The notes under the pieces: generated by a model
What the model was told of the DNA's origin: nothing
Database searches by the model: none
What the model saw: the letters and a program-made list of their open reading frames with translations, nothing else
Position numbers and translations under genes: made by a program
Shown: positions 18,081 to 27,638 of the stretch, in pieces
How the letters are laid out: the number at the start of each line of letters is the position of its first letter
How positions within the stretch are numbered: the stretch's first letter is position 1
NCBI RefSeq assembly: GCF_014158035.1
Contig: NZ_JACFXW010000002.1
Location: 310,001-374,000, forward strand
Reading direction: 5' to 3'
Length of the DNA: 64,000 bases
DNA from: Rhizobium sp. G21
Lineage (GTDB): Bacteria > Pseudomonadota > Alphaproteobacteria > Rhizobiales > Rhizobiaceae

Positions 18081-18223
18081 GTCTCTCCCAATGGCGTGAT
18101 CTCCGGGAGAAGCCGCGCAAAGACAGGCCCTGTTCGAACCGTCTTTCACAGCGATTTTGATGGTGCTCCTCCCCGGAGCGGCTCCTCCTCTCGGAGCCGA
18201 TAACGATCCATTAACCCGCAAAC

Positions 18224-18241
18224 CTGTCATCTTGCTGTCAT
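18224..18241. promoter_or_regulatory. Direct repeat CTGTCAT-N4-CTGTCAT, OmpR/PhoB-type box
   Basis: Two identical 7-mers with an 11-bp period lie in the divergent tctC/tctD promoter region. This is the layout bound by OmpR/PhoB-family response regulators and matches the seven-base half-sites of Pho boxes. The adjacent TctD is the simplest ligand; PhoB is the alternative. A small hairpin (18180-18198) lies on the tctC side. Confidence 0.5.
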
Positions 18242-18321
18242 GGCGCCGCAGCATGGAAATGCCGCGTATGGAGCGTTTCAGGCGGCTTGATCGCGCCTTC
18301 CGACCGTGACAGCATAGGCGG

Positions 18322-18999
18322 ATGCGCATTCTCCTGGTTGAAGACACACATGACGTCGGCGAGGCCATCTGCCGCCGTTTCCAATCGACGGGCCACACCG
18401 TCGACTGGGAAACCGACGGCGCGGCGGCGGCCGACATTCTCGACTTTACCGATTACGACCTGGTGATTCTGGATGTCATGCTGCCGGGCTTGGATGGGTT
18501 TTCCATCCTGCGCCGCCTTCGCAAGGACAAGAGCAGCGTGCCGGTGCTGGTGCTGACCGCGCGCTCCGAGATCGACGATCGGGTCAGCGCGCTGGATCTC
18601 GGCGCCGACGACTATCTGGTCAAGCCCTTCGATTTCCGCGAACTCGAGGCGCGGGCGCGGGTGCTTCTCCGGCGTCGCAGCGGCGGCGAAGCCACGAACA
18701 TCATCATGTGCGGCGATGTTAGTCTCGACCGGGCCAACAGGAGCGTCAAGGTCGGCAAGCGGGAAGTGCAACTCAAACGCCGGGAGATGACCCTGCTCGA
18801 AGTGCTGGCCTCCCGGCCGGGCAAAATCTTCAGCAAGGAGGAATTGCTGGATCGCTTGTTCGGCTTCGAGGAAGCGGCGGGGCCGAACGCCATCGAGCTC
18901 TATGTCGGACGTTTGCGCAAGAAGCTGGAAGGCGCGAGCGCCCGCATTGTCACCCAGCGCGGGGTCGGCTATCAGCTGGTGTCCGATGAGCCTGCTTAA
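18322..18999 (+). CDS. tctD: OmpR-family response regulator, TctD type
   Basis: A 225-residue regulator. The receiver domain (residues 1-115) has the acidic pair VED near the N-terminus, phospho-acceptor Asp51 (VILDVMLPGLDG) and the Lys of LVKPF. A winged-helix DNA-binding domain follows (about 128-222, ending RIVTQRGVGYQLV). It overlaps the sensor kinase gene by 14 bp and is divergent from tctC, so it most likely controls the tct transporter. The CTGTCAT repeat upstream is its likely site. Confidence 0.9.
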   Translation: MRILLVEDTHDVGEAICRRFQSTGHTVDWETDGAAAADILDFTDYDLVILDVMLPGLDGFSILRRLRKDKSSVPVLVLTARSEIDDRVSALDLGADDYLVKPFDFRELEARARVLLRRRSGGEATNIIMCGDVSLDRANRSVKVGKREVQLKRREMTLLEVLASRPGKIFSKEELLDRLFGFEEAAGPNAIELYVGRLRKKLEGASARIVTQRGVGYQLVSDEPA

Positions 19000-20377
19000 G
19001 GATTCGCTGTTTTCACGCCTGATGACGCGGGTGGCCGCCGTCCTCGCTTTGGGCGCAGCCGCTCTGGTGACGGCCGCATGGTTCTACGCTCGCGCCGCCG
19101 CCGACGACGCCTATGACCGACTGCTTCTGGGCGCCGCCTTCCAGATGTCCGACAGCCTGATCATCACGGGCGGGGAGCTGAATTTCGAATTGCCTCCTTC
19201 GGCCTTCGATCTCCTCGGCCTCGCCCAGCGCGACCGTATCTTTTACAGGGTGATAGATCCGCAAGGGCAAACCCTGACCGGCTATCCCGACCTGAGCACG
19301 CGGGCAGGACTCGACCAAAGCCGCGCCGGGCCTCGGCTGGAAAATGGCCAGTATCGCGGCGCCGCGGTTCGCATCGTCACCGTGGCGAGGGCTTTGACGC
19401 AGGCGTCGGGGCCGGGCTGGACCTATGTGATGGTGGCGCAGACGACCGAAGCGAGGCAGTCGCTCGCCGCTGAACTCACCTGGCGGGCGGTGATCCTCGT
19501 CGGCGTCATGAGCGCGCTCGCGCTCGTCGGCTCCGCCTTTGCCGTGCGATTTTCGCTGAAACCGGTGGCCGATCTCGGTGAGGCCATCAAGGGCCGCGAT
19601 ACGCAGGACCTGACTCCGATCGGCGGGGCCGCGCCGCGCGAACTCCTGCCCTTCGTCGACGCCATCAATCATTTCATCCGCAGGCTCGACGAGCGGATCA
19701 AGCTGCTGCAGCGCTATGTCGCCGACAGCGCGCACCAGATCCGCACCCCTTTGACGGCGCTGTCCGCACAGGTCAGCCTCATCAACGAGGATGCGCTCGG
19801 CCCCGACGATCGCCGGCATTTGGAGCGGGTGCGCAACAGAACCGCGGAACTCGCCCGCTTCACCAACCAGCTTCTCAATCATGCGATGGTCATCCATCGC
19901 TTCGATTCGGCGCAACTGGCCTCCGTGGCGCTCAACGACGCGGCGCGGCTGGCGTTTCGAGCGGCGATTCCGATCACGGTCGATCCAGATCTCGTGGTGT
20001 CGTTCGAGCCGGCCGAAGGCAATCCGGTCGTCACGGGCGACATGCTCAGTCTGCGCGAGGCGATCGTCAACGTCATCGACAATGCGCTTCGCCACGGTGC
20101 GCGCAATCGGCTCGATGTTCGCGTCGAAATGAGCGAGGAGCGCGCGCGGGTGGTCGTGGAGGATGATGGACCCGGAATCCCGCCGTCGGAATGGGAAAAC
20201 GTCACCAAACGCTTCTTCTCCTCGCGCACAGAGGGGCCCGCTTCCGGTCTCGGCTTCGCCATCGCGGCCGAAGTGGCCAATGCGCTTGGCGGCGCGATCG
20301 GCTTTCAGGAGCGGTCGGCGATCGCGCCGTTCGCAGTCTTTCTCGACCTGCCTCTTGCGAGGGAGACGCCGAGATGA
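18986..20377 (+). CDS. tctE: Sensor histidine kinase, TctE type
   Basis: A 463-residue membrane kinase. Two hydrophobic segments (about 17-37 and 165-187) flank a periplasmic sensor loop. A HAMP-like linker follows, then the phospho-acceptor box with His in ADSAHQIRTPLTAL, and an ATPase domain with N-box NVIDNALRHG, G1 DDGPGIP and G2 SGLGFAIA. I chose ATG 18986 (MSLLKDSLF) overlapping tctD. It overlaps the downstream periplasmic protein gene by 4 bp, so the three are coupled. Confidence 0.9.
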   Translation: MSLLKDSLFSRLMTRVAAVLALGAAALVTAAWFYARAAADDAYDRLLLGAAFQMSDSLIITGGELNFELPPSAFDLLGLAQRDRIFYRVIDPQGQTLTGYPDLSTRAGLDQSRAGPRLENGQYRGAAVRIVTVARALTQASGPGWTYVMVAQTTEARQSLAAELTWRAVILVGVMSALALVGSAFAVRFSLKPVADLGEAIKGRDTQDLTPIGGAAPRELLPFVDAINHFIRRLDERIKLLQRYVADSAHQIRTPLTALSAQVSLINEDALGPDDRRHLERVRNRTAELARFTNQLLNHAMVIHRFDSAQLASVALNDAARLAFRAAIPITVDPDLVVSFEPAEGNPVVTGDMLSLREAIVNVIDNALRHGARNRLDVRVEMSEERARVVVEDDGPGIPPSEWENVTKRFFSSRTEGPASGLGFAIAAEVANALGGAIGFQERSAIAPFAVFLDLPLARETPR

Positions 20378-21464
20378 ACAGCCTGCGCATCTTTTTCACC
20401 GTCTTTGCAGTGTTCGTCATGTCGTCGTCGGTCGGCGCCATCGAGGGGCAACGCCAAGTCTTTCCGGCTTTGTCGGGTCAGGAAGGCGCTCGGTTGGTCA
20501 TCCACGCGGCGACCGATCTGGAAGCCATGCGGCCGCTGATCCTCGACTTTCAGGAGACGGCGCCGGATCTCGCCGTCGATGTGACGGATTATGTCACAAA
20601 CGATCTGTTTCGCGAGGCGCAGAAGGCCTGCGCAGACGGGGGAGAAGCGGTGATATCCTGCTGTCGTCGTCGGTCGATCAGTTGGTGAGGCTCGCCAATG
20701 ACGGCTGCGCCCAGGCGCATCGGCCGCTTCCGACATCGCGCATCAAGGATTGGGCCAATTGGCGTGACGAAGTGTTCGGCTTTACTTTCGAGCCGGTGGT
20801 CTTCGTCTACGACCGCTCCAAGGTGCCGTCGGAAGATGTGCCCGACAGCCATGAGGCGCTGGTCGACCTGCTGCGACGCAATCCCTTGCGCTATCATGGC
20901 CGTATCGGCACCTATGACATCGAGGCTTCGGGCGTCGGCTATCTCCTGGCCTTCAACGATTCGCGCCAGGCGCCCACCACCTATGGCCGGCTGATCGAGA
21001 GCGTCAGCCGAGCCGCTCCGGTGATCCGCTGTTGCAACAACGAGGTTCTGGGCGAGCTGTCGAGCGGCGGGGTTCGCATCGCCTATAATGTTCTCGGCTC
21101 CTACGCCTATGCCGCGGCGCGCCTCGATCCGGATCTCGGCATCGTCGTGCCGCGCGATTACACGCTGATCCTCTCGCGCGGCGCGATGATTCCGAAAACA
21201 GCCGCCAACCCGGCGCTCGGACAGCGCTTCCTCGATTATCTGCTTTCGGAGAGAGGGCGGACGGTGGCGCGGGAGAAATCCTTCTTCTTCGCCGAGGGTA
21301 AGCCTATGCCTCCCGGCGTGGACGGGCCCGACGACCTCATGGCATCGGGCGTGGGCCGACCGATCCGGATCGGGCCTTCGCTGCTCGCCGCCCAGGACGA
21401 TATACAACGCCGGCATTTCATCGGCGACTGGAAGCGGCTGATCCGCAACGATGTCAAACGCTGA
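20374..21464 (+). CDS. Periplasmic substrate-binding protein coupled to tctDE (one-base frameshift near 20640)
   Basis: Corrected length 363 residues. A signal peptide (RIFFTVFAVFVMSSSVGA) is followed by an ABC-type iron/thiamine-like binding fold (VIHAATDLEAMRPLILDFQ; later WANWRDEVFGFTFEP). The reading frame breaks at a five-G run (20638-20642); six Gs give DGGRSGDILLSSSVDQL and one continuous protein. The ATGA overlap with tctE and lack of any permease nearby suggest that it is a periplasmic co-sensor for TctE rather than a transporter part. It could alternatively feed an unlinked transporter. Confidence 0.78.
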
Positions 21465-21470
21465 GACGAC

Positions 21471-21950
21471 CTAACGGCGTCGATAGAGGAAATAGCGACC
21501 GTCCGGCACGCCCTCGGGCTGCGGAAACGATGCAAACGCGTCGTGATCAAGCGGCAGGCCGCTGATTGCAATCCCGCCTGTGGTCAGGGCGCGCGCCATG
21601 GTTTCGGGCAGCCAGGTCAGGGTGACGGCGTCGCGGTCTGGATTACCCGTTCCGATATCGGCATGCACCACCGCGGCGGCGCCGGTGAGGTAGGGCGCGA
21701 TTGTCTCCTGGATCTCGCCGACCACCATGTCCCGGTCGTCGGGCCGGGAAATCTGGTCGCGCCGCTCGTCGCGATCGAAGGCGATGATGCGCTTCTCCGG
21801 AAACAGTTCGCGCAGGTGATCATAGGTGCGTCCATTGCCGAGGCCGAGCTCGAGAACATCGCCGTCCAGACGGCGCGCGTCCTCGGCGATCGCATTTAAG
21901 ATGTCGCGTTGGGCCAGCAGACGGCGGATGAAACTATCCAGGCGGCTCAT
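21471..21950 (-). CDS. Small class I SAM-dependent methyltransferase
   Basis: A 159-residue protein starting MSRLDSFIRRLLAQ. The SAM-binding motif I is DVLELGLGNGRTYDHL (about residues 29-44), followed by the acidic motif II RIIAFDRDE and the motif IV-like AAAVVHADIG. It is short for the fold. It is convergent with the tctDE-linked binding protein (6-bp gap) and divergent from the FkbM-type gene. Substrate unknown; an adjacent FkbM methyltransferase and UDP-sugar dehydrogenase hint at a surface or small-molecule modification role. Confidence 0.72.
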   Translation of the reverse strand: MSRLDSFIRRLLAQRDILNAIAEDARRLDGDVLELGLGNGRTYDHLRELFPEKRIIAFDRDERRDQISRPDDRDMVVGEIQETIAPYLTGAAAVVHADIGTGNPDRDAVTLTWLPETMARALTTGGIAISGLPLDHDAFASFPQPEGVPDGRYFLYRRR

Positions 21951-22075
21951 GATGTCTTTTCCCCGATCACTGTTTTGTGATGCTCTAGCGCCCGGCGGCG
22001 GCATTGTCGACGCCCCGGGTGGAAGCGAGCCGCGTTTCAGGGTAGGAGCGAGCGGATAAGCAGAGGGATGCGGGT

Positions 22076-22929
22076 TTGAGCGGCTGGAAAAAACGTTGGA
22101 GCAAGACGAGGGATCGATGGGCGACGCGCTTTTTCGACACGCCCATGGGCCGGCGGCTGCTCATTCACGGTATCGGCGAGCGCGCTGTGTCGATGACCGT
22201 GGATTGCGGCGATCACGTCATGACCTTCTCCCCGGCCGACTATATCGGCCGCAAGATCTTCCGAAAAGGGCATTACGACCGAGATCACGTGACGAGGCTG
22301 ATGGATATCCTGGCGCAGGAAGGCATCGAAACGTCCGGCGGCGTGCTGTTGGAGCTCGGGGGCAATATCGGCACGCAGACGGTGTATTTCGCGCTTGAAA
22401 AGCATTTCTCCCGCATCGTCACGGTGGAACCGGACCCACGTAATTTCGCGCTTCTCTCCGTCAATCTCGCACAAAATGGCCTGGCGGGCGAAGTCTCGGC
22501 CCTCAATTGCGCGGCGGGGAGGAACCGGGTAGTCTCGACTTCTTCCAGAACCCCGACAATCACGGCCGCAGCGGCATGATCCGGCGCAGCGCCAAGGATA
22601 GACAGATCACCGTGCCGGTGAAGCCGGTGAGCCGCCTGCTCGAAGACGCCGGAGTCGGTGAAGACGACGTGGCGCTGGTCTGGGCGGATATAGAAGGCTT
22701 CGAGCCCGTGGCGTTTCGCAGCATGCAGAACCTCCTTCAGCGTCGCGTCCCCATCCACACCGAATTCACGCCCGAGCTCTACGGACCCGCAGACAGTGCG
22801 CGGTTCCGAGATTGGCTCGGCCAATATTACGACGATTGCTGGGTGTTCATCGAGGATGACCGACGGCGGATGAAGGTGAGCGACATTCCGATCGGCGAGC
22901 GACAGTTCGATCTGTTGCTGTTGCCTTGA
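22076..22929 (+). CDS. FkbM-family methyltransferase (one-base frameshift near 22518)
   Basis: Corrected length 284 residues. Motif I is LLELGGNIGTQTVYFAL, followed by the acidic loop IVTVEPDPRNF; the C-terminal part has the FkbM-typical WADIEGFEP. The frame breaks in the four-G run 22516-22519; five Gs give NCAAGEEPGSLDFF. The start is a TTG at 22076, 7 bases after GAGGG; the nearby ATG (22068) is followed at once by a stop. FkbM enzymes O-methylate sugars or polyketides, so a polysaccharide substrate is plausible. Confidence 0.75.
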
Positions 22930-22984
22930 ACGAAGATGTCAAACTGTCATCGCGTTGCGGCAGAGGCCGTGCTAAGTTTTGTCC

Positions 22985-24142
22985 ATGCCTTTGGAACGCG
23001 TCGATCCCTTCTACAATGATGTGCCCGTCTTCACGCAGTTTTCCGGCGTGATCGATCTGGACAACTACAGGCCCTTGCCGGACGACTGGTGGCTCGCCAC
23101 CGGCGATATTGTCGACTCCACCGGCGCCATCGCCGCCGGCTCCTATAAATCCGTCAATATGGCCGGCGCGGCGCTGATTTCCGCCGTGCTCAATGCGCTC
23201 GGGCATCAGGACCTTCCCTTCGTCTTCGGCGGCGACGGCGCTCTTGTCGCCTTGCCGGCCGCGGGGATCGAGAAGGCGAAGGCTGCGCTCGCCGCGCTTC
23301 GAACCTGGGCGAAGGAGGCGATGGGGCTGGAGATGCGCGCGGCCCTGGTGCCGATTCGCGATGTCCGCGCTTCGGGTCTGGATGTTCGCGTCGCCCGGTT
23401 TCGCGTGTCCGAGTTCGCCTCCTATGCGATGTTCGCTGGCGGCGGCGCGAGTTGGGCGGAAGCCCAGATGAAAAACAATCGTTACTCCGTCGACCCGCGC
23501 CGCCGGCGGGCGCTGCGCCGGATCTCGAAGGCCTGTCCTGCCGCTGGAGCCCGATCCCGGCCAGGCATGGCGCGATCGTGTCGATCATCGCGATGCCCGG
23601 TCCCGCGAATGATATGCCCGCCTTCGCGCGTCTGGTCGAAAAGATCGTGGCGATCACCGGCGGCGAAGAGCGCGACGGCCATCCCGTGCCGGCCGAGGGA
23701 CCGGAGCCCAGGGCGTCCGGGGACGGCATTCGCATCGAAGGGCGCGCCGGTCCCCCGCCGGCAGGATCAAACGCTTCCTCAAGGCGGTGGCGGCGACCGT
23801 CTTCGCCTTTGCGCTGATTCGATGGAAGATCACGGTGGGGCGGTTCGACCCTGTAGTCTATCGCCGCGATGTGGCCGACAACAGCGATTTCCGCAAATTC
23901 GACGACGGGCTCAAGATGACCGTGGATATCGATTCCCGCCGTCTCGCCGAGATCGAAGCGCTTTTGCGCGACGCGGCGGCGAGAGGCGTCTGCCGCTACG
24001 GCTTGAGCAAGCAGGACGCGGCGCTGATGACCTGTATCGTGCTGACCGCGCTCGAACGGGATCACATGCATTTCATCGACGGCGCGGCCGGGGCTACGCC
24101 CGCGCCGCCGAGCATTTGAAGGCGTCTGCGCTCATGCTTTGA
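22985..24142 (+). CDS. DUF3095 protein (three one-base frameshifts)
   Basis: Corrected length 386 residues, the usual DUF3095 size. The start gives [14 protein letters not shown]. The N-terminal region has [13 protein letters not shown] and [13 protein letters not shown], which resembles the metal- and substrate-binding strands of nucleotide-cyclase-like folds. Breaks lie in C or G runs at 23494-23496, 23752-23756 and 24090-24093; adding one base to each joins [27 protein letters not shown] and [14 protein letters not shown]. Function unknown; a cyclase-like role is inference from the motif pattern. It converges with, and overlaps by 11 bp, the UDP-sugar dehydrogenase gene. Confidence 0.75.
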   Translation: MPLERVDPFYNDVPVFTQFSGVIDLDNYRPLPDDWWLATGDIVDSTGAIAAGSYKSVNMAGAALISAVLNALGHQDLPFVFGGDGALVALPAAGIEKAKAALAALRTWAKEAMGLEMRAALVPIRDVRASGLDVRVARFRVSEFASYAMFAGGGASWAEAQMKNNRYSVDPRRRRALRRISKACPAAGARSRPGMARSCRSSRCPVPRMICPPSRVWSKRSWRSPAAKSATAIPCRPRDRSPGRPGTAFASKGAPVPRRQDQTLPQGGGGDRLRLCADSMEDHGGAVRPCSLSPRCGRQQRFPQIRRRAQDDRGYRFPPSRRDRSAFARRGGERRLPLRLEQAGRGADDLYRADRARTGSHAFHRRRGRGYARAAEHLKASALML

Positions 24143-25474
24143 CGATGTGATCGGCGGCGATGCCCATCCGCCCGAAGACGTTCCTTGTGTCGACGATCAG
24201 CGGCGACCACGCTGCGATGGACGCATAGTCGACGTCGTCGTGATCCGTCGCCAACAGCACCGCATCGAAGCCGCGCACCATCTCTTCGGTCAGGGGCGTC
24301 GAGGCGCGGCCCTTGAAGCAGAGATATTCGCGTGTTGCGGGAATGGACTGCACATGCGGATCATGGAAGGCGGCCTCGCCGCCGCGCGCTTCGATCAGTT
24401 CGATCAGCTTCAGCGACGGGCTTTCGCGAATATCCGGAACGTTCTTCTTGTAGGCCAGGCCCAGCACCAGCACCCGGCAGCGACTGAGCGCCCGGCCGAG
24501 CTTCATGTCGAGCGCCTCGGCCAACCGATCCACCACATAGCGCGGCATCGAGGAGTTGATCTCGCCGGCCAATTCGATGAACCGGGTCGGCAGCTCATAT
24601 TCATGCGACTTCCATGTCAGGTAGAACGGATCGATCGGGATGCAATGGCCGCCGAGACCCGGGCCGGGATAAAGGCCATGTAGCCGAACGGCTTGGTCTT
24701 GGCCGCATCGACCACTTCCCAGATGTCGATACCCATGGCGTCGTAGACGACCTTGAGTTCGTTCACGAGCGCGATGTTGACGGCGCGAAAGACGTTTTCG
24801 GTGATCTTGACCGCCTCGGCCGCCGCCGTGGACGATACCGGCACGACCTTTTCAACCACCGCGCCATAGAAAGCCTGCATCAACGACGACGCCTCTGCGC
24901 CGTCGCCGGCAACGATCTTCGGGATGCTGGCGGTGCGGAAATTGCGGTTGCCGGGGTCTTCCCGCTCCGGCGAGAAGCCGAGGAAGATGTCGGTGGCGGA
25001 TTTCAGGCCGGTTTTTTCGAGAATCGGGCGCACCACTTCATCAGTGGTCCCAGGATAGGTGGTCGATTCGAGAACGATCATCTGTCCTCGGCGCAAAGTC
25101 GCGGCGATCGCCTCGGTCGTCTTGACGATATAGGAGAGATCCGGAGCGCGATGCTTGGTCAGCGGCGTCGGCACGCAGATGACGATGACGTCGCAGTCTC
25201 CGAGACGCTCGAAATCCGTGGTCGCCGCAAATGCCCCCGACGCGACGTGGCCGGAAAGGGTGTCGCTTGCGACCGCCTCGATATAGGAGGAGCCGGCCTC
25301 GATCCGCACGATTTTTTCCGGATCGATATCGAAGCCGATGACGCGGAAACCTCCATGGGCGACGGCCATCGCCAAGGGCAGGCCGACATAGCCCAACCCG
25401 ATGACCCCGACCATTGCGGACTTGGATGCGATCTTCTCGGACAAGGCGGAAAAGGTGGAGACGGGTTCGGTCAA
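24132..25474 (-). CDS. Nucleotide-sugar (UDP-HexNAc type) dehydrogenase (one-base frameshift near 24672)
   Basis: Corrected length 447 residues. The N-terminal NAD site is [16 protein letters not shown], followed by [16 protein letters not shown] and ESTTYPGTT, more like UDP-GlcNAc 6-dehydrogenases (WbpA/WecC) than Ugd. The catalytic cysteine segment is broken by a three-T run (24671-24673); four Ts restore [19 protein letters not shown] with the active Cys. The C-terminal domain ([19 protein letters not shown]) is intact. It makes a UDP-uronic acid for a surface glycan. It stands apart from the larger glycosyltransferase cluster at 40-51 kb. Confidence 0.85.
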
Positions 25475-25651
25475 GACGGCTCTCTCGGGCTGATGCGTTG
25501 ACGCCTTATAGAGGGCCCCGGGCAGAGAGTGTCAAGCAAGGGCCGGGGACACAGCTTCGTGAAAGCTCGGCCGCCCCGGCCGGAAACCTGTCGAAACATG
25601 TTGTAGCGTTGCTCTGACCTCTATCCGTGGCGAGACGGAAGGCAATCCGCC

Positions 25652-26718
25652 TCAGTTGAGGCGGAGACCGGTTTCGGGATCGAAGAGGTGCAGCGCTGCG
25701 AGCGGCGCGGTGAGTTCCAGCGTCTCACCCGGTTGGACGCGGCTATAGGGCGGCGCGGAGGCGAGCACCTGCTGTCCGCCGACTTTCCCGGTGAGGATGA
25801 TCTCTGGCCCCGTCAGTTCCGTCACCTCGATCGTCACGGGCAGGCGCACGCCTTCGCCGCCCGGCTTCAGGGCTTCGGGTCGCACGCCGACAATGACGGG
25901 CTTGCCGATCGCGATGGCCTCTGCGCCCGGGGGAGCGGAAGCGTTATCACAGCGCCGTCGATCGTCAGCCCATCGGCGCTGCGTTTGGCGTTGAGCATGT
26001 TCATCGGCGGCGCGCCGACGAAGGTCGCGACATAGAGCGTGGCGGGACGATTGTAGATCGCCTCCGGCGTGTCGAGCTGTTCGATCCGGCCGTTGCGCAT
26101 CACCGCGATGCGGGTTGCGAGCGTCATCGCCTCGATCTGGTCATGCGTCACATAGACGACGGTGGTCTTCATCATCTGGTGCAGGCGCTTGAGTTCGGTG
26201 CGCATTTCCATGCGCAATTTGGCGTCGAGATTGGACAGCGGTTCGTCGAAAAGGAAGACCTTGGGATGACGGACCAGCGCGCGACCGATGGCCACGCGCT
26301 GGCGTTGCCCACCCGACAGCTGGCTTGGCTTCCGGTCGAGCAGGTTTTCGATCTGCAGGAGGCGCGCGGCGTCCAGCACGGCTTTGTCGCGTTCGGCGGC
26401 GGGGACTTTACGCATTTCGAGCCCGAAGCCGATGTTCCGCGCTACGGTCAGATTGGGATAGAGCGCATAGGACTGGAACACCATGGCGATGTCGCGGTCC
26501 TTGGGATGCACGCCGACGACAGAGCGGTCGCCGATCCTGACATCGCCGCTGGTCGGCTCGGCGAGCCCCGCGATGATGTTGAGGAGCGTGGACTTGCCGC
26601 AGCCCGAGGAGCCGAGAAGCACGAGGAACTCGCCGCTGTCGAGCGCGATGTCGATGCCCTTCAGCGTTTCGACTTCGCCATAATTCTTGCGGATCTTGTC
26701 GATGGTGAGCGCGCTCAT
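25652..26718 (-). CDS. Sugar ABC transporter ATPase, MalK/UgpC type (one-base frameshift near 25931)
   Basis: Corrected length 355 residues. Walker A LGSSGCGKSTLL, signature LSGGQRQRVAIGRAL, Walker B VFLFDEPLSNLDAKL and H-loop VTHD are intact. A C-terminal TOBE domain follows. The break is in a five-C (minus strand) run at 25929-25933; six Cs give LPLPPGAEAIAIGKPVIVGVRPEA and the normal TOBE end. It is the last gene of the operon and overlaps pfkB by 4 bp. It powers the two permeases at 28658-30387. Confidence 0.88.
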
Positions 26719-27638
26719 GCGGCGTCTCCTTGCTGGGCCGGGGCGTAACTGCGGGGGAAGGTCGAGACCGCGCGCGAGGCGATGGCGACGCCGGCTTCGA
26801 GGCAGGCCGTCAGCGGCTCTTCCCGCGCCAGCGCGTCGAGGAAGCCCGCATTGAAAACGTCGCCGGCGCCGATCGTGTCGATGACGTCCACTTTGGGCGC
26901 AATGGCCTTGTGCAGCGCTCCATCCGCGTCGATGGCGATCGCTCCGTCCGGGCCGCGCTTGACCACGACGATCGCGCCCTCCGGCATGATCGCTTTCAGC
27001 GCACGCGCCGCCTCGATCGGATCTGCGACGCCTGTGAGGGTGGTGGTCTCGATCTCGTTCATCAGCGCCAGCCGGCAGCGGCCGAGCCAGGCGCGGGTCG
27101 CCGCGCAATTGGCCTCCGTCCAGCCGTCCAGCGGCCAGCCGGTGTCGAGGGCGGCGGACGCACCCTGCGCATCCAGCCAGTCGAACAGCGCGCCGTAATC
27201 GCGGGTCAGCGCATCGGTGAGGAAGGAGCCGCAGAGAAGGACGTAGCCGCCTGCGAGCCTTGCGGTTTCCAGCATCGTCCGCGTATCGCCGAGGCTGAAA
27301 TGCGGCAGATGGCCTTTGGTGGTGAAGAAGGTGCGTTCGCCGTCGGGATGGGTGATGCCCACCGAGATCGTTGTGCCTTCGGGGCGCGCGGGCCAGGCGC
27401 TGGCATAAGCGCCGAACTCGCCTTGCAGCCAGCGGCCAAACTGGTCGTCGCCGATATTGGCGGCGATGGTGAAGGGCGTGCCCAGAGCCATCCAGGCGAG
27501 CGCCGTGTTGCCCGCGGCGCCGCCGACGCGCAATTCGTTGTGGTCGACGATGATCTCGGTTCCCGGCTGTGGCCAGGGCGCGGCAGGGCCCATGATCAGG
27601 TCGACATTGACGTTACCGATGACGGCGAGCGGCTTCAT
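26715..27638 (-). CDS. PfkB-family carbohydrate kinase
   Basis: A 307-residue ribokinase-fold protein. The N-terminal signature GGAAGNTALAWMALG and the C-terminal DTIGAGDVFNAGFL with the anion-hole GAGD are intact. It follows the SIS gene directly and overlaps the ATPase gene by 4 bp. Together with the SIS protein and the ABC importer the set matches FrlD (fructosamine kinase) of frl operons, so phosphorylation of an imported sugar or Amadori compound at C6 is the best guess. A simple ketose or ribose kinase is the alternative. Confidence 0.85.
   Translation of the reverse strand: MKPLAVIGNVNVDLIMGPAAPWPQPGTEIIVDHNELRVGGAAGNTALAWMALGTPFTIAANIGDDQFGRWLQGEFGAYASAWPARPEGTTISVGITHPDGERTFFTTKGHLPHFSLGDTRTMLETARLAGGYVLLCGSFLTDALTRDYGALFDWLDAQGASAALDTGWPLDGWTEANCAATRAWLGRCRLALMNEIETTTLTGVADPIEAARALKAIMPEGAIVVVKRGPDGAIAIDADGALHKAIAPKVDVIDTIGAGDVFNAGFLDALAREEPLTACLEAGVAIASRAVSTFPRSYAPAQQGDAA

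Noticed and set aside
20630..20660. Programmed ribosomal frameshifting at the tctE-linked receptor
   Set aside because: There is no slippery heptamer with a stimulatory structure, and the same type of break occurs in many unrelated genes of the window.
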